Assembly (NCBI GenBank): GCA_023382535.1
Contig: JAHDWA010000001.1
Location: 186,001 to 250,000 of the forward strand
Direction: 5' to 3'
Source: Anaerolineae bacterium
GTDB lineage: Bacteria > Chloroflexota > Anaerolineae > 4572-78 > J111
DNA: 64,000 bases
A program made the position numbers and the translations under genes. The notes below the pieces were generated by a model. That model did not search any database and was not told where the DNA came from. It worked only from the letters and a program-made list of their open reading frames with translations. Position 1 is the first letter of the stretch, and each line of letters begins with the position of its first letter. This document shows positions 7,619 through 15,862 of the stretch, one piece after another.

Positions 7619-8478
7619 AAAGTTTCTCCTTCTCTTATGGAGGTTGAGTTTTGCGCGGCTTCGGTAGCCGCCTCGGTGGTTTGGGAGCTAACTGCCGGAT
7701 CCGATTCCTCTAATCGTAGCGGCACTGCCGGAATCTCCTCGGCGCCGGCCGGTTGAGCACCCTTACGGGTAAAGTAAAATGCATGGAGCGGAATAGAAAC
7801 CGATGAGGGCATGGGCAAAGGGCCAAAGGAGTCAGTCAAGATGACTCGCTCCTCCATCCATCGGCGCAGCGCCTTGGGCCGGTTGTCCAGAAAAAGGGGC
7901 GGTCCAAGAATGACCAATTGCCCTCCGGCTTTAAGGGCGCGGATAGACAGTTCTAAAAAGATGTGCTCGCTGCGCGAGCAGCGACTCTGGCTGACCTGTT
8001 TGCCAATCGCTCCCCCTCGTGTGATGCCGATAGGAGGATTGCAAATGCCCAGGTCATACCGACCTTCAACCTCCGCCATGGCCGTATAAGAGGACCGGTT
8101 GAACCAGTTGATCCAGGGCAAAATTCCGCGTCCAACCTCGACACACTCATCTTCGATCTCAAAAGCATCGAAGATGAGCTGATCCCGCATAAAACTGAAG
8201 AGATAAGGCCAATGTCCGATACCCGCGCACGGGTCAATCACCCGCAACTTGTGCTCCGGCGACAGCCTCAGGCGAAGTCGGCTCAGGGCTGACTTGCCAG
8301 TTTCGATGGCGGTAAAATACTGGGCCAGGCCGCGGATATCGGGGGGGACATAGCTTTCCAATACTTCTTTTACCAAAAATTCACGCGAGGGTGGCTTCCC
8401 GCCGGCATCTTTGCCGCGCACCCAGGTCAGGATTTGGTTATTGATCTGCCTGGCCGGCTGCGTTCTTTTCTGGTGCAT
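7615..8478 (-). CDS. SAM-dependent methyltransferase, N6-adenine type
   Basis: 287 residues. SAM motif I is DPCAGIG (from residue 82), the acidic second motif is FEIEDE, and the catalytic motif IV is NPPI (147-150), typical of N6-adenine or glutamine methyltransferases. No target-recognition domain is obvious, so the substrate could be DNA, RNA or protein. ATG 8478 has AGGAGG 7 nt upstream. It overlaps the Ubl gene by 4 nt, so the two are made together; this ties methylation to the ubiquitin-like pathway, either as self-marking of the island or as target modification. It is too short to be a complete type I/II restriction-modification protein. Confidence 0.8.
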   Translation of the reverse strand: MHQKRTQPARQINNQILTWVRGKDAGGKPPSREFLVKEVLESYVPPDIRGLAQYFTAIETGKSALSRLRLRLSPEHKLRVIDPCAGIGHWPYLFSFMRDQLIFDAFEIEDECVEVGRGILPWINWFNRSSYTAMAEVEGRYDLGICNPPIGITRGGAIGKQVSQSRCSRSEHIFLELSIRALKAGGQLVILGPPLFLDNRPKALRRWMEERVILTDSFGPLPMPSSVSIPLHAFYFTRKGAQPAGAEEIPAVPLRLEESDPAVSSQTTEAATEAAQNSTSIREGETL

Positions 8479-8590
8479 ACACAGACCTCCTAGTGGAATA
8501 GAATTATTGGTTCGTAGGGGTCACACCCCTCGCTTGAATCTCCGTGACAGAACCTAAGGTGTAATGATAAGCCTGAAGCGACATTAGACT

Positions 8591-8809
8591 TCAACGGCTC
8601 ACGGCTTTGATCTGTTCGTATTGCGAAACGAAGTAGGCGACGACTAAAGCGCCACCAACAATGACTGCTGTGGCTAACAGGACGCGCCAGCGGTGCCATT
8701 GCATCTGCCATTTTTTCTGTGACTGACCGGGAACTTCTGGGGTTGTAATTACCGGAACTAAGGCAGTTGCTCGATGCTCATCATTTGCCAGTATCGCATC
8801 CTTAACCAT
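8591..8809 (-). CDS. Small single-pass membrane protein
   Basis: 72 residues from ATG 8809: a polar N-terminus, a basic Trp-rich stretch, then one hydrophobic segment (VLLATAVIVGGALVVAYFV) and a short cytoplasmic-looking tail. The start overlaps the stop of the preceding gene (8802). A longer reading from ATG 8956 would overlap that gene by 155 nt and is less likely, although a good GGAGG lies 21 nt before 8809. Not recognised. It would tether some part of the cassette to the membrane. Confidence 0.5.
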   Translation of the reverse strand: MVKDAILANDEHRATALVPVITTPEVPGQSQKKWQMQWHRWRVLLATAVIVGGALVVAYFVSQYEQIKAVSR

Positions 8810-9275
8810 TAAGAGTTGTTCCGTCCAATTCCTCCTTTCCTTTTTTTCTGTAGTTGGTTTCTTCTTCACGGTGAAATTCCTCCTGTGTTTCTGATAGGTT
8901 GGATTCGAATAATTTGAGTTGGATATAGATGGCGCGCCGGTAGGGGGGTAACTCACGGGCAGCCAGCAGCGCGGACGAGAGAAAGGTATTAATCACACAT
9001 TTTCCCTCTAAACCCTGCGCGTCAAACTGATCTTTTGCGGTGATAGATGTAGTGCGGATGGCGGCTTGGAGCGTCCAGGCCAAGATAAATCCGGCGATAC
9101 CTGGATTCGTGATCTCGCCCAGGGGGAATTCCAGGCGGGCCGGTTGGTGGTACCGGGCTACTACTTCATCAGGGGGAACAGGCTTGTAACGCTGGTAATC
9201 CTGTTCCATCTGGGCCAATAAGTTTTCCAGTTCAAAGGGGGTCAGCTTATGCGCCAGCCGCATGAGTGGTGGCAT
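8802..9275 (-). CDS. Unrecognised cassette protein, 157 residues
   Basis: A soluble helical protein with a charged C-terminus (EETQEEF-HREEE). The start ATG 9275 is preferred over 9350 because it leaves a 29-nt overlap with the upstream gene and has a GAAGGG sequence in front. No motif, signal or membrane segment. Its position in the single operon is the only clue to its role. Confidence 0.6.
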   Translation of the reverse strand: MPPLMRLAHKLTPFELENLLAQMEQDYQRYKPVPPDEVVARYHQPARLEFPLGEITNPGIAGFILAWTLQAAIRTTSITAKDQFDAQGLEGKCVINTFLSSALLAARELPPYRRAIYIQLKLFESNLSETQEEFHREEETNYRKKGKEELDGTTLNG

Positions 9276-9921
9276 GCCCTTCAATGACGACAGGCGCCGG
9301 CGCCGTAACATGCGGCATAACCACCTGTAGCCCTGACAGGGCTTGAGCATAAGTCAGCACCTGGACCGTGATGTAACTCATGAGGTTATGAGTGTTATCA
9401 TCAACGGTGTAGAGGGGGATAAGCGGCGCAGGAGCGCCCACGCGCACCGGTTGATACCACAAGTTGATCAGCCCATTGTGAGCTTGTTCAAGTAAGTGCA
9501 GGAGTTGGATGAGGTGCGCGAACACCCGGGCCAGGTCCTCGCACATCGCTTGCTTCAGGTCCAAGGCTGCCGCTTCAAGCCAGGCATAATTGCCTGTTTC
9601 GGCGCCCACGCGATTCCCGCCAAACTGGTTGAGGAAGGCTCGCAACCGGTTGAGATCGGAGTGGAAATAGTACAACCAGAAAGTGTCCTGGTTCGCCTGG
9701 GGATGGAACCCGCAAGCCAGCGTCAGGAAGGCATAAAGCTCGTAGGAGAAGTACTGCCGCTTAAAGCCGTTCTGGATGAACCAGTGCCAGTGCTCTAAAA
9801 TGGTGGCTTTTGTGGGGGCTGAGAGATTACCCTCGTCCACAAAGTTGAGGGTAGGTAGTTGGGTAAGGTGGTTTAGGGTTGAGGCCGAGTTGATGGGTTG
9901 TAGTTGTAATAAGGGCGCCAT
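9247..9921 (-). CDS. Unrecognised cassette protein, 224 residues
   Basis: Start ATG 9921 is chosen because AAAGGAGA lies 8 nt upstream; ATG 9948 is an in-frame extension without such a site. The protein is rich in aromatic residues and helices in the middle (HWHWFIQNGF, FWLYYFHSDL) and ends in a low-complexity Ala/His/Thr tail. No family recognised. It is the second gene of the operon that starts at 10419. Confidence 0.65.
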   Translation of the reverse strand: MAPLLQLQPINSASTLNHLTQLPTLNFVDEGNLSAPTKATILEHWHWFIQNGFKRQYFSYELYAFLTLACGFHPQANQDTFWLYYFHSDLNRLRAFLNQFGGNRVGAETGNYAWLEAAALDLKQAMCEDLARVFAHLIQLLHLLEQAHNGLINLWYQPVRVGAPAPLIPLYTVDDNTHNLMSYITVQVLTYAQALSGLQVVMPHVTAPAPVVIEGHATTHAAGA

Positions 9922-9966
9922 TAGATGAGTCTCCTTTCGGTGTTGCATAGGATTGATAAAAATTTG

Positions 9967-10419
9967 TTACGAAGTAAGGTAAGCCCGGTCTTTTTGAGTC
10001 TTGAGTGCGCGTGCCTCGGCTTCCGTGAGGCCGAGGAATTCTTCAGAGTTAAAGCTGATCTCGTCCGGGTAGAACTCAAACAGTTCCACTTCCTCACTCG
10101 TCCCTTCAAAGATGACCATTACCTTGGGCATGGGATCGAGTAAGCGCTGCGGCATCGCGGTGATCCGGGCCTGCACGATTCGGCGCTCAGCCGGAGGCTT
10201 TAACCAGCCCGTGATTTCGTCCCACCGAGTCGTCAATAATTCACGCAACTCAGTTAGATGTTCCAGGTCGAGGTACAACTGGCGGCCTCCTTCTATTTGA
10301 CCGGGCAGCTTCCCCCGGTTCTGGATAAGCAAAAGGGGAGTCTGCAAAAACAGACCGGTAGCGGGAACTTCTTGAGCCATTAAGTTCTCGGAATAGAGAT
10401 GTCGTGCGTCGGCAGACAT
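9967..10419 (-). CDS. Unrecognised first gene of the ubiquitin-like cassette, 150 residues
   Basis: ATG 10419 is preceded by CAGGAGA at good distance and lies about 250 nt downstream of a strong promoter. The protein is soluble, has a strand-rich middle (KVMVIFEGTSEEVELFEFYP) and ends with a charged helix. I see no catalytic motif. As the promoter-proximal gene it could be regulatory, but nothing in the sequence shows a DNA-binding fold. Confidence 0.65.
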   Translation of the reverse strand: MSADARHLYSENLMAQEVPATGLFLQTPLLLIQNRGKLPGQIEGGRQLYLDLEHLTELRELLTTRWDEITGWLKPPAERRIVQARITAMPQRLLDPMPKVMVIFEGTSEEVELFEFYPDEISFNSEEFLGLTEAEARALKTQKDRAYLTS

Positions 10420-10665
10420 TGATTATTCTCCTGTGAAAAGTTGGGATTTGATAAAGACAGCAAAAAACCCATTGACCGGCAATTACCCGGTCGCTGGGCT
10501 GCAAAACACATATTCGATTGGAAGTTGAGAGCGGTCTAAAAACCGCGGGAGTAATAAAGCAAGGGGCCGGTTCAAGAGATGACCGGTATTCCTGCAACAG
10601 TATGGGGCGCGTTTAGCGCGGAGATATTAGTGTTGGGAAAATAAATGAGGGTAGTTTCATCTATT

Positions 10666-10694
10666 ATTGTAACACGAAAAAAAGAGCTTGTCAA
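10666..10694 (-). promoter_or_regulatory. Promoter of the ubiquitin-like cassette
   Basis: TTGACA (10694-10689) and TACAAT (10671-10666) are exactly 17 nt apart on the minus strand, a near-consensus sigma-70 promoter. The spacer is T-rich. About 245 nt of untranslated leader follow before the first start codon at 10419. No second promoter of similar quality was seen inside the operon, so 10419 down to 2977 is probably one transcript of at least 7.7 kb. Confidence 0.75.
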
Positions 10695-10866
10695 CATAAT
10701 ATTTTTTCGGACTTTTAAAAACCCTCACTAGTACGATCATCCATTAGACGATGAGCGATTCGGGAGTTATGGCTTATTTAGTTTAAGGCACCTGCGCGAT
10801 TTGGGGACGGTGAGCGATTGCGGGAACGGCTGCCTCCCTCACTTAGGACCGCCACCCCCCAAAAAC

Positions 10867-11376
10867 CCTGGAAGATGGCTAGACGACCCCTGGAAAGAGT
10901 CCGGTAAATAGCCCCATTGAAGTTGATCCTGGCAGATCGGCGCCAGATCCAGGTGAGCGATTGGAGCCGCGCCAAGCCAGACCGAGGCTGGATGCTCCGC
11001 CTCCCTGAACGATGAGAGCGTCCAGTCACTCATTTTTTAGAACAGCCCTAAAAGATGCCTGGAAGACCCGTAAAAAGAGTCCGGCATCCTGGCAGCGAGT
11101 CGCCAAAATGGAGGGGTTAGCAGGAGATTTTGGCCCTCGGCGGGGCTTTACCCCCTGGAAGGTGGCAGGAAACAGGCTAAAAAGTGGCGGGAAGCCACCC
11201 AGATGCTGCCGTGAAGATGGCCAGAAAAAGGCCGAGCCGCGAGGGGAAGTCGCCACAGTGGGGATCGAGGCCGGTACTATAGCAGATCACCCCCTGGAAG
11301 GTGGTGAAAAGGAGTCCGGCAACCAGGGGGTCCCTCCTGAAAAGTGGCTAAAAGACCCCTAAAAGGAGTCCGATAA
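10867..11376 (+). repeat. Degenerate 41-nt repeat in a purine-rich non-coding region
   Basis: Three full copies (10867-10907, 11047-11087, 11336-11376) and one with an 11-nt internal deletion (11293-11322) share the frame CCTgaAAGaTGGCT...GACCC-T-AAA-GAGTCCGG. The best-kept core is AAAAGGAGTCCGG. A shorter motif, GAGCGATT, recurs near 10751, 10811 and 10955. No credible gene occurs from 10700 to 11620 on either strand; the ORFs there are artefacts. A terminator at 11536-11583 closes the region on the plus strand, so it may be a long structured RNA or a decayed replication or partition site. Function unknown. Confidence 0.6.
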
Positions 11377-11535
11377 GCTGCGAGCGGCCAGGTGGGTAGG
11401 TGGGGCTGGCCAGCGGGTTGGGAGGGCTATCCCTTAGAAATGAGCAGAAAATGGACCGGTGAGTGGCAGGGAGGTGACTAGAAGCAGCCAGGAAATGGGG
11501 TAGCGGATAGCGGGGTCGGGGTCAAAGCGCAGGGC

Positions 11536-11583
11536 AGCCCCTCTGGGAGGTCCGAAAGCCTTCTTCCCCCAGGGGCTTTTTCC
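11536..11583 (+). terminator. Rho-independent terminator
   Basis: AGCCCCT at 11536 pairs with AGGGGCT at 11571, with extra pairing between GGG and CCC inside, and is followed by TTTTT. It faces plus-strand transcription coming out of the repeat region, although no plus-strand gene precedes it within 1 kb. That is the main hint that the repeat region is transcribed. Confidence 0.65.
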
Positions 11584-11628
11584 ATTATTCATTCTCTATT
11601 CGAAAATGGAGATTTTCTCAAGAAACGA

Positions 11629-12114
11629 GGAGGGCTTGCTGCTATCAGTATCGCCTTGCACATTCCGCTGACAATGATGTTGGTCGGCATCGTTCTGCGC
11701 CGCTCCGCCTTCGTCGTTCGCGCCTATGATGATCCGTCGGACAAGGCGTAGCGGCGGTGGAGTTTGGTATTTGCCATTGCCAGTATTGTGACTCCAGTCA
11801 TGCTGGGCATAACGCTGGGAGCCATCATTTCGGGCAGTATCTGCGTAGATGTGGCTACTGGCCGGGTAGTTACTGATTTCTTCTTGGCCTAGTTAGCCCC
11901 CTTTCGCTTTGCGCTTGGCTTTTTTACCTTGGCGTTATCCGCCTTCCTGGCGGCGGTTTATCTTACCCTGGAGACAGATGATCCAGGTCTGCAAGAGGGT
12001 TTCCGCCGCCGGGCCCTGGCAGCGGCTGTCGGCGTTGGGGTGATGGCCTGGATCAGTCTCCTGTTGGCCAGCGAAGGCGTGCCGCTGCTTCGAGTGGGGC
12101 TGAGCCGGCAATGA
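11629..12114 (+). pseudogene. cydB: Cytochrome bd oxidase subunit II remnant
   Basis: One frame reads continuously as the C-terminal half of CydB, beginning GGLAAISIALHIPLT and passing through the conserved IVLRRSAFVVRAY region and several membrane segments. It is broken by two amber codons (11749 and 11890), and the N-terminal half and a start codon are absent. CydB is the quinol oxidase partner of CydA, and no cydA is nearby. With the disrupted genes that follow, it marks a decaying segment. The last ORF (11929-12114) alone is not a gene. Confidence 0.8.
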
Positions 12115-12326
12115 TGGTTTTGGCCCTTTGTAAGTCACGGTAAAGTCATACAAAAAACTACCAGGTTACAGAACAACCGGAACAACCACCGGTCGGTTTG
12201 TGAGGCACGTTACTTCAAAACGTTGTGTAACAGGTTATAATTTGAGCGGGTATAGTGAGGACAGTATAGGCTCAATCCATTATTGATTTGGTAATAGCGC
12301 CGGATTTACTACCAAGGAGGTCGCTT

Positions 12327-13693
12327 ATGCGAGGCGCACAATGGTTAAGTTTGGGTCTTTTGGTCCTGATATTAAGCACCTGTGGGCAGGCCGCCCCGAC
12401 TCTACCGGCAACCCCGCCAAAGATAACCACTCAACTTCGGCTTCTACTACGGAGACACCCACTACAGCAGCGAATGTCAAAACGGAAGTGGAAGTTACAG
12501 CGCCAGCGCAAGCGCAGACAGAAATAGTTGGCGGAGCCAAAACAGCGGCAGTGGATGCCGTAGTTACACTCTCGTCCACTACAGAGGCCGCTGCACCAAC
12601 CTCATTAGCTTCGACCCCAACCATGACCCTCTTCCTGAAGGAACCACCCCCGTTTGGTGCCGAGAGTCAATTCTCCACCGATTTCAGCAAGCACAGCGTC
12701 CCCTACAGCGAAATTCTCTCCGGCGGGCCACCCAAAGACGGTATCCCGGCCATAGATGAGCCTAAATTCGTCAGTATTGATGAAGCCGACGAGTGGATCG
12801 GCCTGTAGGAGCCGGTGATCCTGTTCCAGCTAGGAAATGACGTCCGCGTCTATCCCCTGCAAATCCTCATCTGGCATGAGATTGTCAACGACACCGTCGG
12901 TGGCGTGCCAGTGACCGTCACCTTCTGCCCCCTGCGCAATACGGTTATTGCTTTTGACCGGAGGCTGGATGGCAGGGTGTTGGACTTTGGCACCACCAGG
13001 CGGCTGCGATTTAGCAACCTAGTCAGTACGACCGGCAGACCGAAAGCTGGTGGCAGCAGGCCACCGGCGAGGCCATCGCCGGCGAGTTGACCGGCCGCCG
13101 ACTGACCTTCCTCCCGGCGCAGCTTATCTCCTGGGCTGACTTCAAAGCCACCTACCCGGAAGGAAAGGTGCTCTCGCGGCAGACAGGCTATCGTCGCAAC
13201 TACGGCCAAAACCCTTACGCCGGTTACGATGATATCAACCAGTCGCCTTTCCTTTACGATAGCCCTGAAACGCCAGGGCAGCTCCTGCCAATGGCCCCGG
13301 GTGAACACTGTTGACCTGAACGGTGAGACTGTAGCTTATCCATATAAGGCTCTGCAAGTGAGGCCGACCATTAACGACACTGTGGGAGGCGTGCCCATTG
13401 CCGTTTTCTGAGCGCACGGTACGGCCTCAACCCTGGATACGAGCGCCATCGCTTCGGGCCGCGACGTGGGCACGGCCACCACCTTCTTCCGGGAACTCGA
13501 CGGGCAAACGTTGACCTTTCGCGTTGATGGCGACAAAATCACCGACGAGCAGACCGGTAGCGAGTGGAACATTCTGGGCCAGGCCGTCAGCAGCAAACTG
13601 GCCGGGAGCCAATTGGACCCGGTTGTCAACGTCAACCACTTCTGGTTCTCGCGGGCGGCCTTCAGGCCGGAGACTCGCATTTATCAATCGTAG
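12327..13693 (+). pseudogene. Decayed DUF3179-domain lipoprotein gene
   Basis: A good start (AAGGAGG, ATG 12327) opens a lipoprotein signal ending LILSTC. The frame shifts near 12420 into a Ser/Thr linker and then the DUF3179 body (YPLQILIWHEIVNDTVGG). It has a TAG at 12806, shifts near 13060 and 13300, and a TGA at 13409 where relatives have Trp. The C-terminal DUF3179 motifs are readable up to 13693 (VNHFWFSRAAFRPETRIYQ). At least three frameshifts and two stops make it non-functional unless the assembly is poor. DUF3179 proteins are secreted and of unknown function. Confidence 0.85.
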
Positions 13694-13753
13694 CAAAAAG
13701 CATCCCGCCCTGGAAAAAGTGTTGTCTAGCACAGCCCAGTATCGGCGTGCGTT

Positions 13754-14641
13754 GTGGGTAATCAAGATTTGCTTCCAGGCGATGTGCTTGCGTTCCAAAC
13801 GGCTCCCAGTGTTGGCAGTGATACTCCTTTCACCTTTGTGGCCTTTGGCGACTATGGCACAAATTCAGATAGTCAAAAGAGGCTCCGTGACCAGATGTTA
13901 CTTGACTCATTCAATTTTATCTTAACTACTGGCGATAATGCCTACCCCGATGGGACTGACCGCCAGTTCGACGCTAACGTGTTTCAAGTGTACCAGGATC
14001 TCTTCAGCAAGGCAGCCCTCTTCCCCGCTCTCGGCAATCACGATTATCACACCGACAATGGCGCGCCTTATCTTGACATCTTCGACCTGCCTCAGAACGC
14101 GTGGCGTACCGGAGATGTCGAACGCTATTACTCCTTTAACTATGGCAATGGTCACTTTGTTGTCTTAGACTTTTACACTCTACTCTACACCGACGATGAT
14201 ACCTCTAGCGACGATATGCTTGATTGGCTCCGCAGCGATTTGAGCCAAACGGCGCAACGCTGGAAGATAGTAGCTCTGCACACTTCAGCCTACACCACCG
14301 GCTATCATGGCACAGACACTCGAGTCCGAACCGAACTCGTGCCAATCTTCGAGGCATACGATATTGATCTTGTTTTAAGCGGCCATAATCACATCTACCA
14401 GCGCAGTCAGCCACTGCGAGGTGGGCAAGTGACAACCGTGGAGCAGAGCGGTATCATCTATATTGTGGCAGGTGCAGGGTCGGCGGCCAGTTATAGTTGT
14501 AGTAAGGCTGATTGGGTGGCCATCTCATACTGTTCCAAGAACTATGGCCTTTACACTCGCGTTACAGTTAATGGAAATCAGCTAACTATAGAAGCGATTG
14601 ACGACCAAGGTATTATCAAGGACTACTACCGGGTAAAATAG
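13754..14641 (+). pseudogene. 5'-truncated metallophosphoesterase (purple-acid-phosphatase-like)
   Basis: The 295-residue frame aligns along its length with the intact phosphoesterase at 26795-28303, starting at about that protein's residue 125. Metal-binding motifs are present: FGDYG, TTGDNAYP, GNHDY, and SGHNHIYQRS. Missing are the signal peptide and the N-terminal Fn3-like domain, and also the C-terminal PKD domain. The start has no ribosome site, and homology begins abruptly inside the DUF3179 remnant. It is therefore a truncated copy, intact only in its catalytic core. Confidence 0.75.
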
Positions 14642-14667
14642 AGCAAAATCGCTGACTTGATAAGTGA

Positions 14668-14826
14668 TTAAAGATCAGCGCTGCCGCAGCAGCCGCGACG
14701 AGTTAGCAGGATGCCCAAATCCGGCAGGGATTGCGCTGCCGCAACCAGAATGGGCGGTAGAATACCCAGCGCGGCTAATAACAGCACCACCAGATTGTAC
14801 TTGGCCGTAAAGGCCAGATTGATCTT
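14668..14826 (-). pseudogene. C-terminal scrap of a heavy-metal P-type ATPase
   Basis: 52 codons read like the last two membrane helices of a P1B ATPase (INLAFTAKYNLVV...LGILPPILVAAAQSLPDLG). Nothing upstream in frame supplies the catalytic domains: the DUF2085 stop is at 14829. A second, different C-terminal scrap lies at 15576-15659 on the same strand, so the DUF2085 gene is bracketed by ATPase remains. Confidence 0.6.
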
Positions 14827-14828
14827 CA

Positions 14829-15551
14829 CTACTCGGCTAATTTGGCGCTCACCTCTTGCCGCATACTATTAAATCTTTTTTCTAGGTAGGGGTAAGCAAA
14901 CCAAACCGTGCCAAAGCCAAAAATGAAGCCAGTAATCGTACGAAGCGCCCAATTGCTTTGGTGAGGGCCGAAATACTGCAAGTAGATTAAAGCGAGAGGC
15001 CCCCAGGCGAAAAAAAGATAACTATGCCAGGTTAGATAGTTCCGGCTATGTAAAATGGCGCTCGTAATCCCCATAGCCACCAACCCGATGGCCCACACCA
15101 TCGACATGGGCATAACCTGTAGCCATTCGCTGGCCATTTGCATACCGGCATCCAAGGCGATCGGCGCCAGAAAGAAGACGTACCACCTCAGGGCCGGCGG
15201 CCTAAGCCGATGCCGCACGCAATTAAAGAGCAGGCCGCCTAGCAGCAGTGAGGCGTAAATAGCCACATTCCGCTGACAAAAAGCGACTTGCTCTCCGGCA
15301 ATAAAGTAAGAACGAGCGGGAAGCTGATGGCAAACCGTCCGATACATCATGTAAATCGTATTGGCGGCGTCGGCGTAGCCATTGGCCAACAAAATGGGCG
15401 CCAGAAATGGCAACCCGACAAAAATAAAAAAGAACCCGTTGACCATAGCCAGCCAGTGTGTCGAGACCCATAAAATCCATCTGTCAGCCCATAAGATCAG
15501 ATTGCTTCTAAAATTGCCTACCGGAGGGCGCCATTGAGTCAGTTCACTCAT
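14829..15551 (-). CDS. DUF2085 family membrane protein
   Basis: 240 residues with about six membrane segments. The family signature is clear: CHQLPARSYFI-GEQVAFCQRNVAIY, a conserved Cys/His cluster near the second helix. The biochemical role of DUF2085 proteins is unknown. ATG 15551 has AAAGGAG about 10 nt upstream. It belongs to the same minus-strand group as the thioredoxin-cytochrome c lipoprotein, sortase and oxidase subunit I, and could be read from their promoter. Confidence 0.85.
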   Translation of the reverse strand: MSELTQWRPPVGNFRSNLILWADRWILWVSTHWLAMVNGFFFIFVGLPFLAPILLANGYADAANTIYMMYRTVCHQLPARSYFIAGEQVAFCQRNVAIYASLLLGGLLFNCVRHRLRPPALRWYVFFLAPIALDAGMQMASEWLQVMPMSMVWAIGLVAMGITSAILHSRNYLTWHSYLFFAWGPLALIYLQYFGPHQSNWALRTITGFIFGFGTVWFAYPYLEKRFNSMRQEVSAKLAE

Positions 15552-15575
15552 AAGAGAGTAACTCCTTTCTTTCTA

Positions 15576-15659
15576 TCAACTCCGAAGCATGCGCAGCCCA
15601 CTACCAATGACCACAAATCCGCTGATTTCGTGGCCCAGCACCGCGACGGGCAAAGAGAA
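15576..15659 (-). pseudogene. C-terminal scrap of a P-type ATPase
   Basis: 27 codons encode PVAVLGHEISGFVVIGSGLRML, the usual end of a metal P-type ATPase. The frame stays open upstream to a TAG near 15750 but is not recognisable there. It has no start and no catalytic domain. See the companion scrap at 14668-14826. Confidence 0.55.
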
Positions 15660-15663
15660 ATGT

Positions 15664-15852
15664 TCATGGTTTACCTTTATATCCTCGTCTCTCTGACTTC
15701 TCAACTTCAGGAACGTTATAGCGCGTACAATCGTACACCCCACGGGCTACATCGGCCAGCAGCGACTCGGCCAGGGTGAACAGTTCACCCGCGTGGTCAT
15801 CACTTCGAGGTAGGCTGACCTGGTAGCAGCAATTCAGGCTATTTAGCTTCAT
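15664..15852 (-). CDS. Possible 62-residue protein, unrecognised
   Basis: The frame begins 11 nt after the stop of the candidate selenoprotein and ends at the ATPase scrap. It is plausible as a small Cys-containing protein (NCC near residue 8, DC near 41), but it has no ribosome site of note and no recognisable motif. It may instead be degraded sequence. Low confidence. Confidence 0.3.
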   Translation of the reverse strand: MKLNSLNCCYQVSLPRSDDHAGELFTLAESLLADVARGVYDCTRYNVPEVEKSERRGYKGKP

Positions 15853-15862
15853 CCGCAGAGCA

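Noticed and set aside
10735..10775. tRNA-like stretch on the minus strand (ATCGTCTAATGG)
   Set aside because: It resembles the 5' D-arm of a tRNA, but no anticodon arm, T-arm or acceptor stem follows.
10839..11362. Open frames within the 41-nt repeat region
   Set aside because: Composition is purine-rich and repetitive, frames change between copies, and no product is recognisable on either strand.
13409..13411. In-frame TGA in the DUF3179 remnant as a possible selenocysteine
   Set aside because: The position corresponds to Trp in the family (VFW), and the gene has frameshifts and another stop, so it is a mutation.
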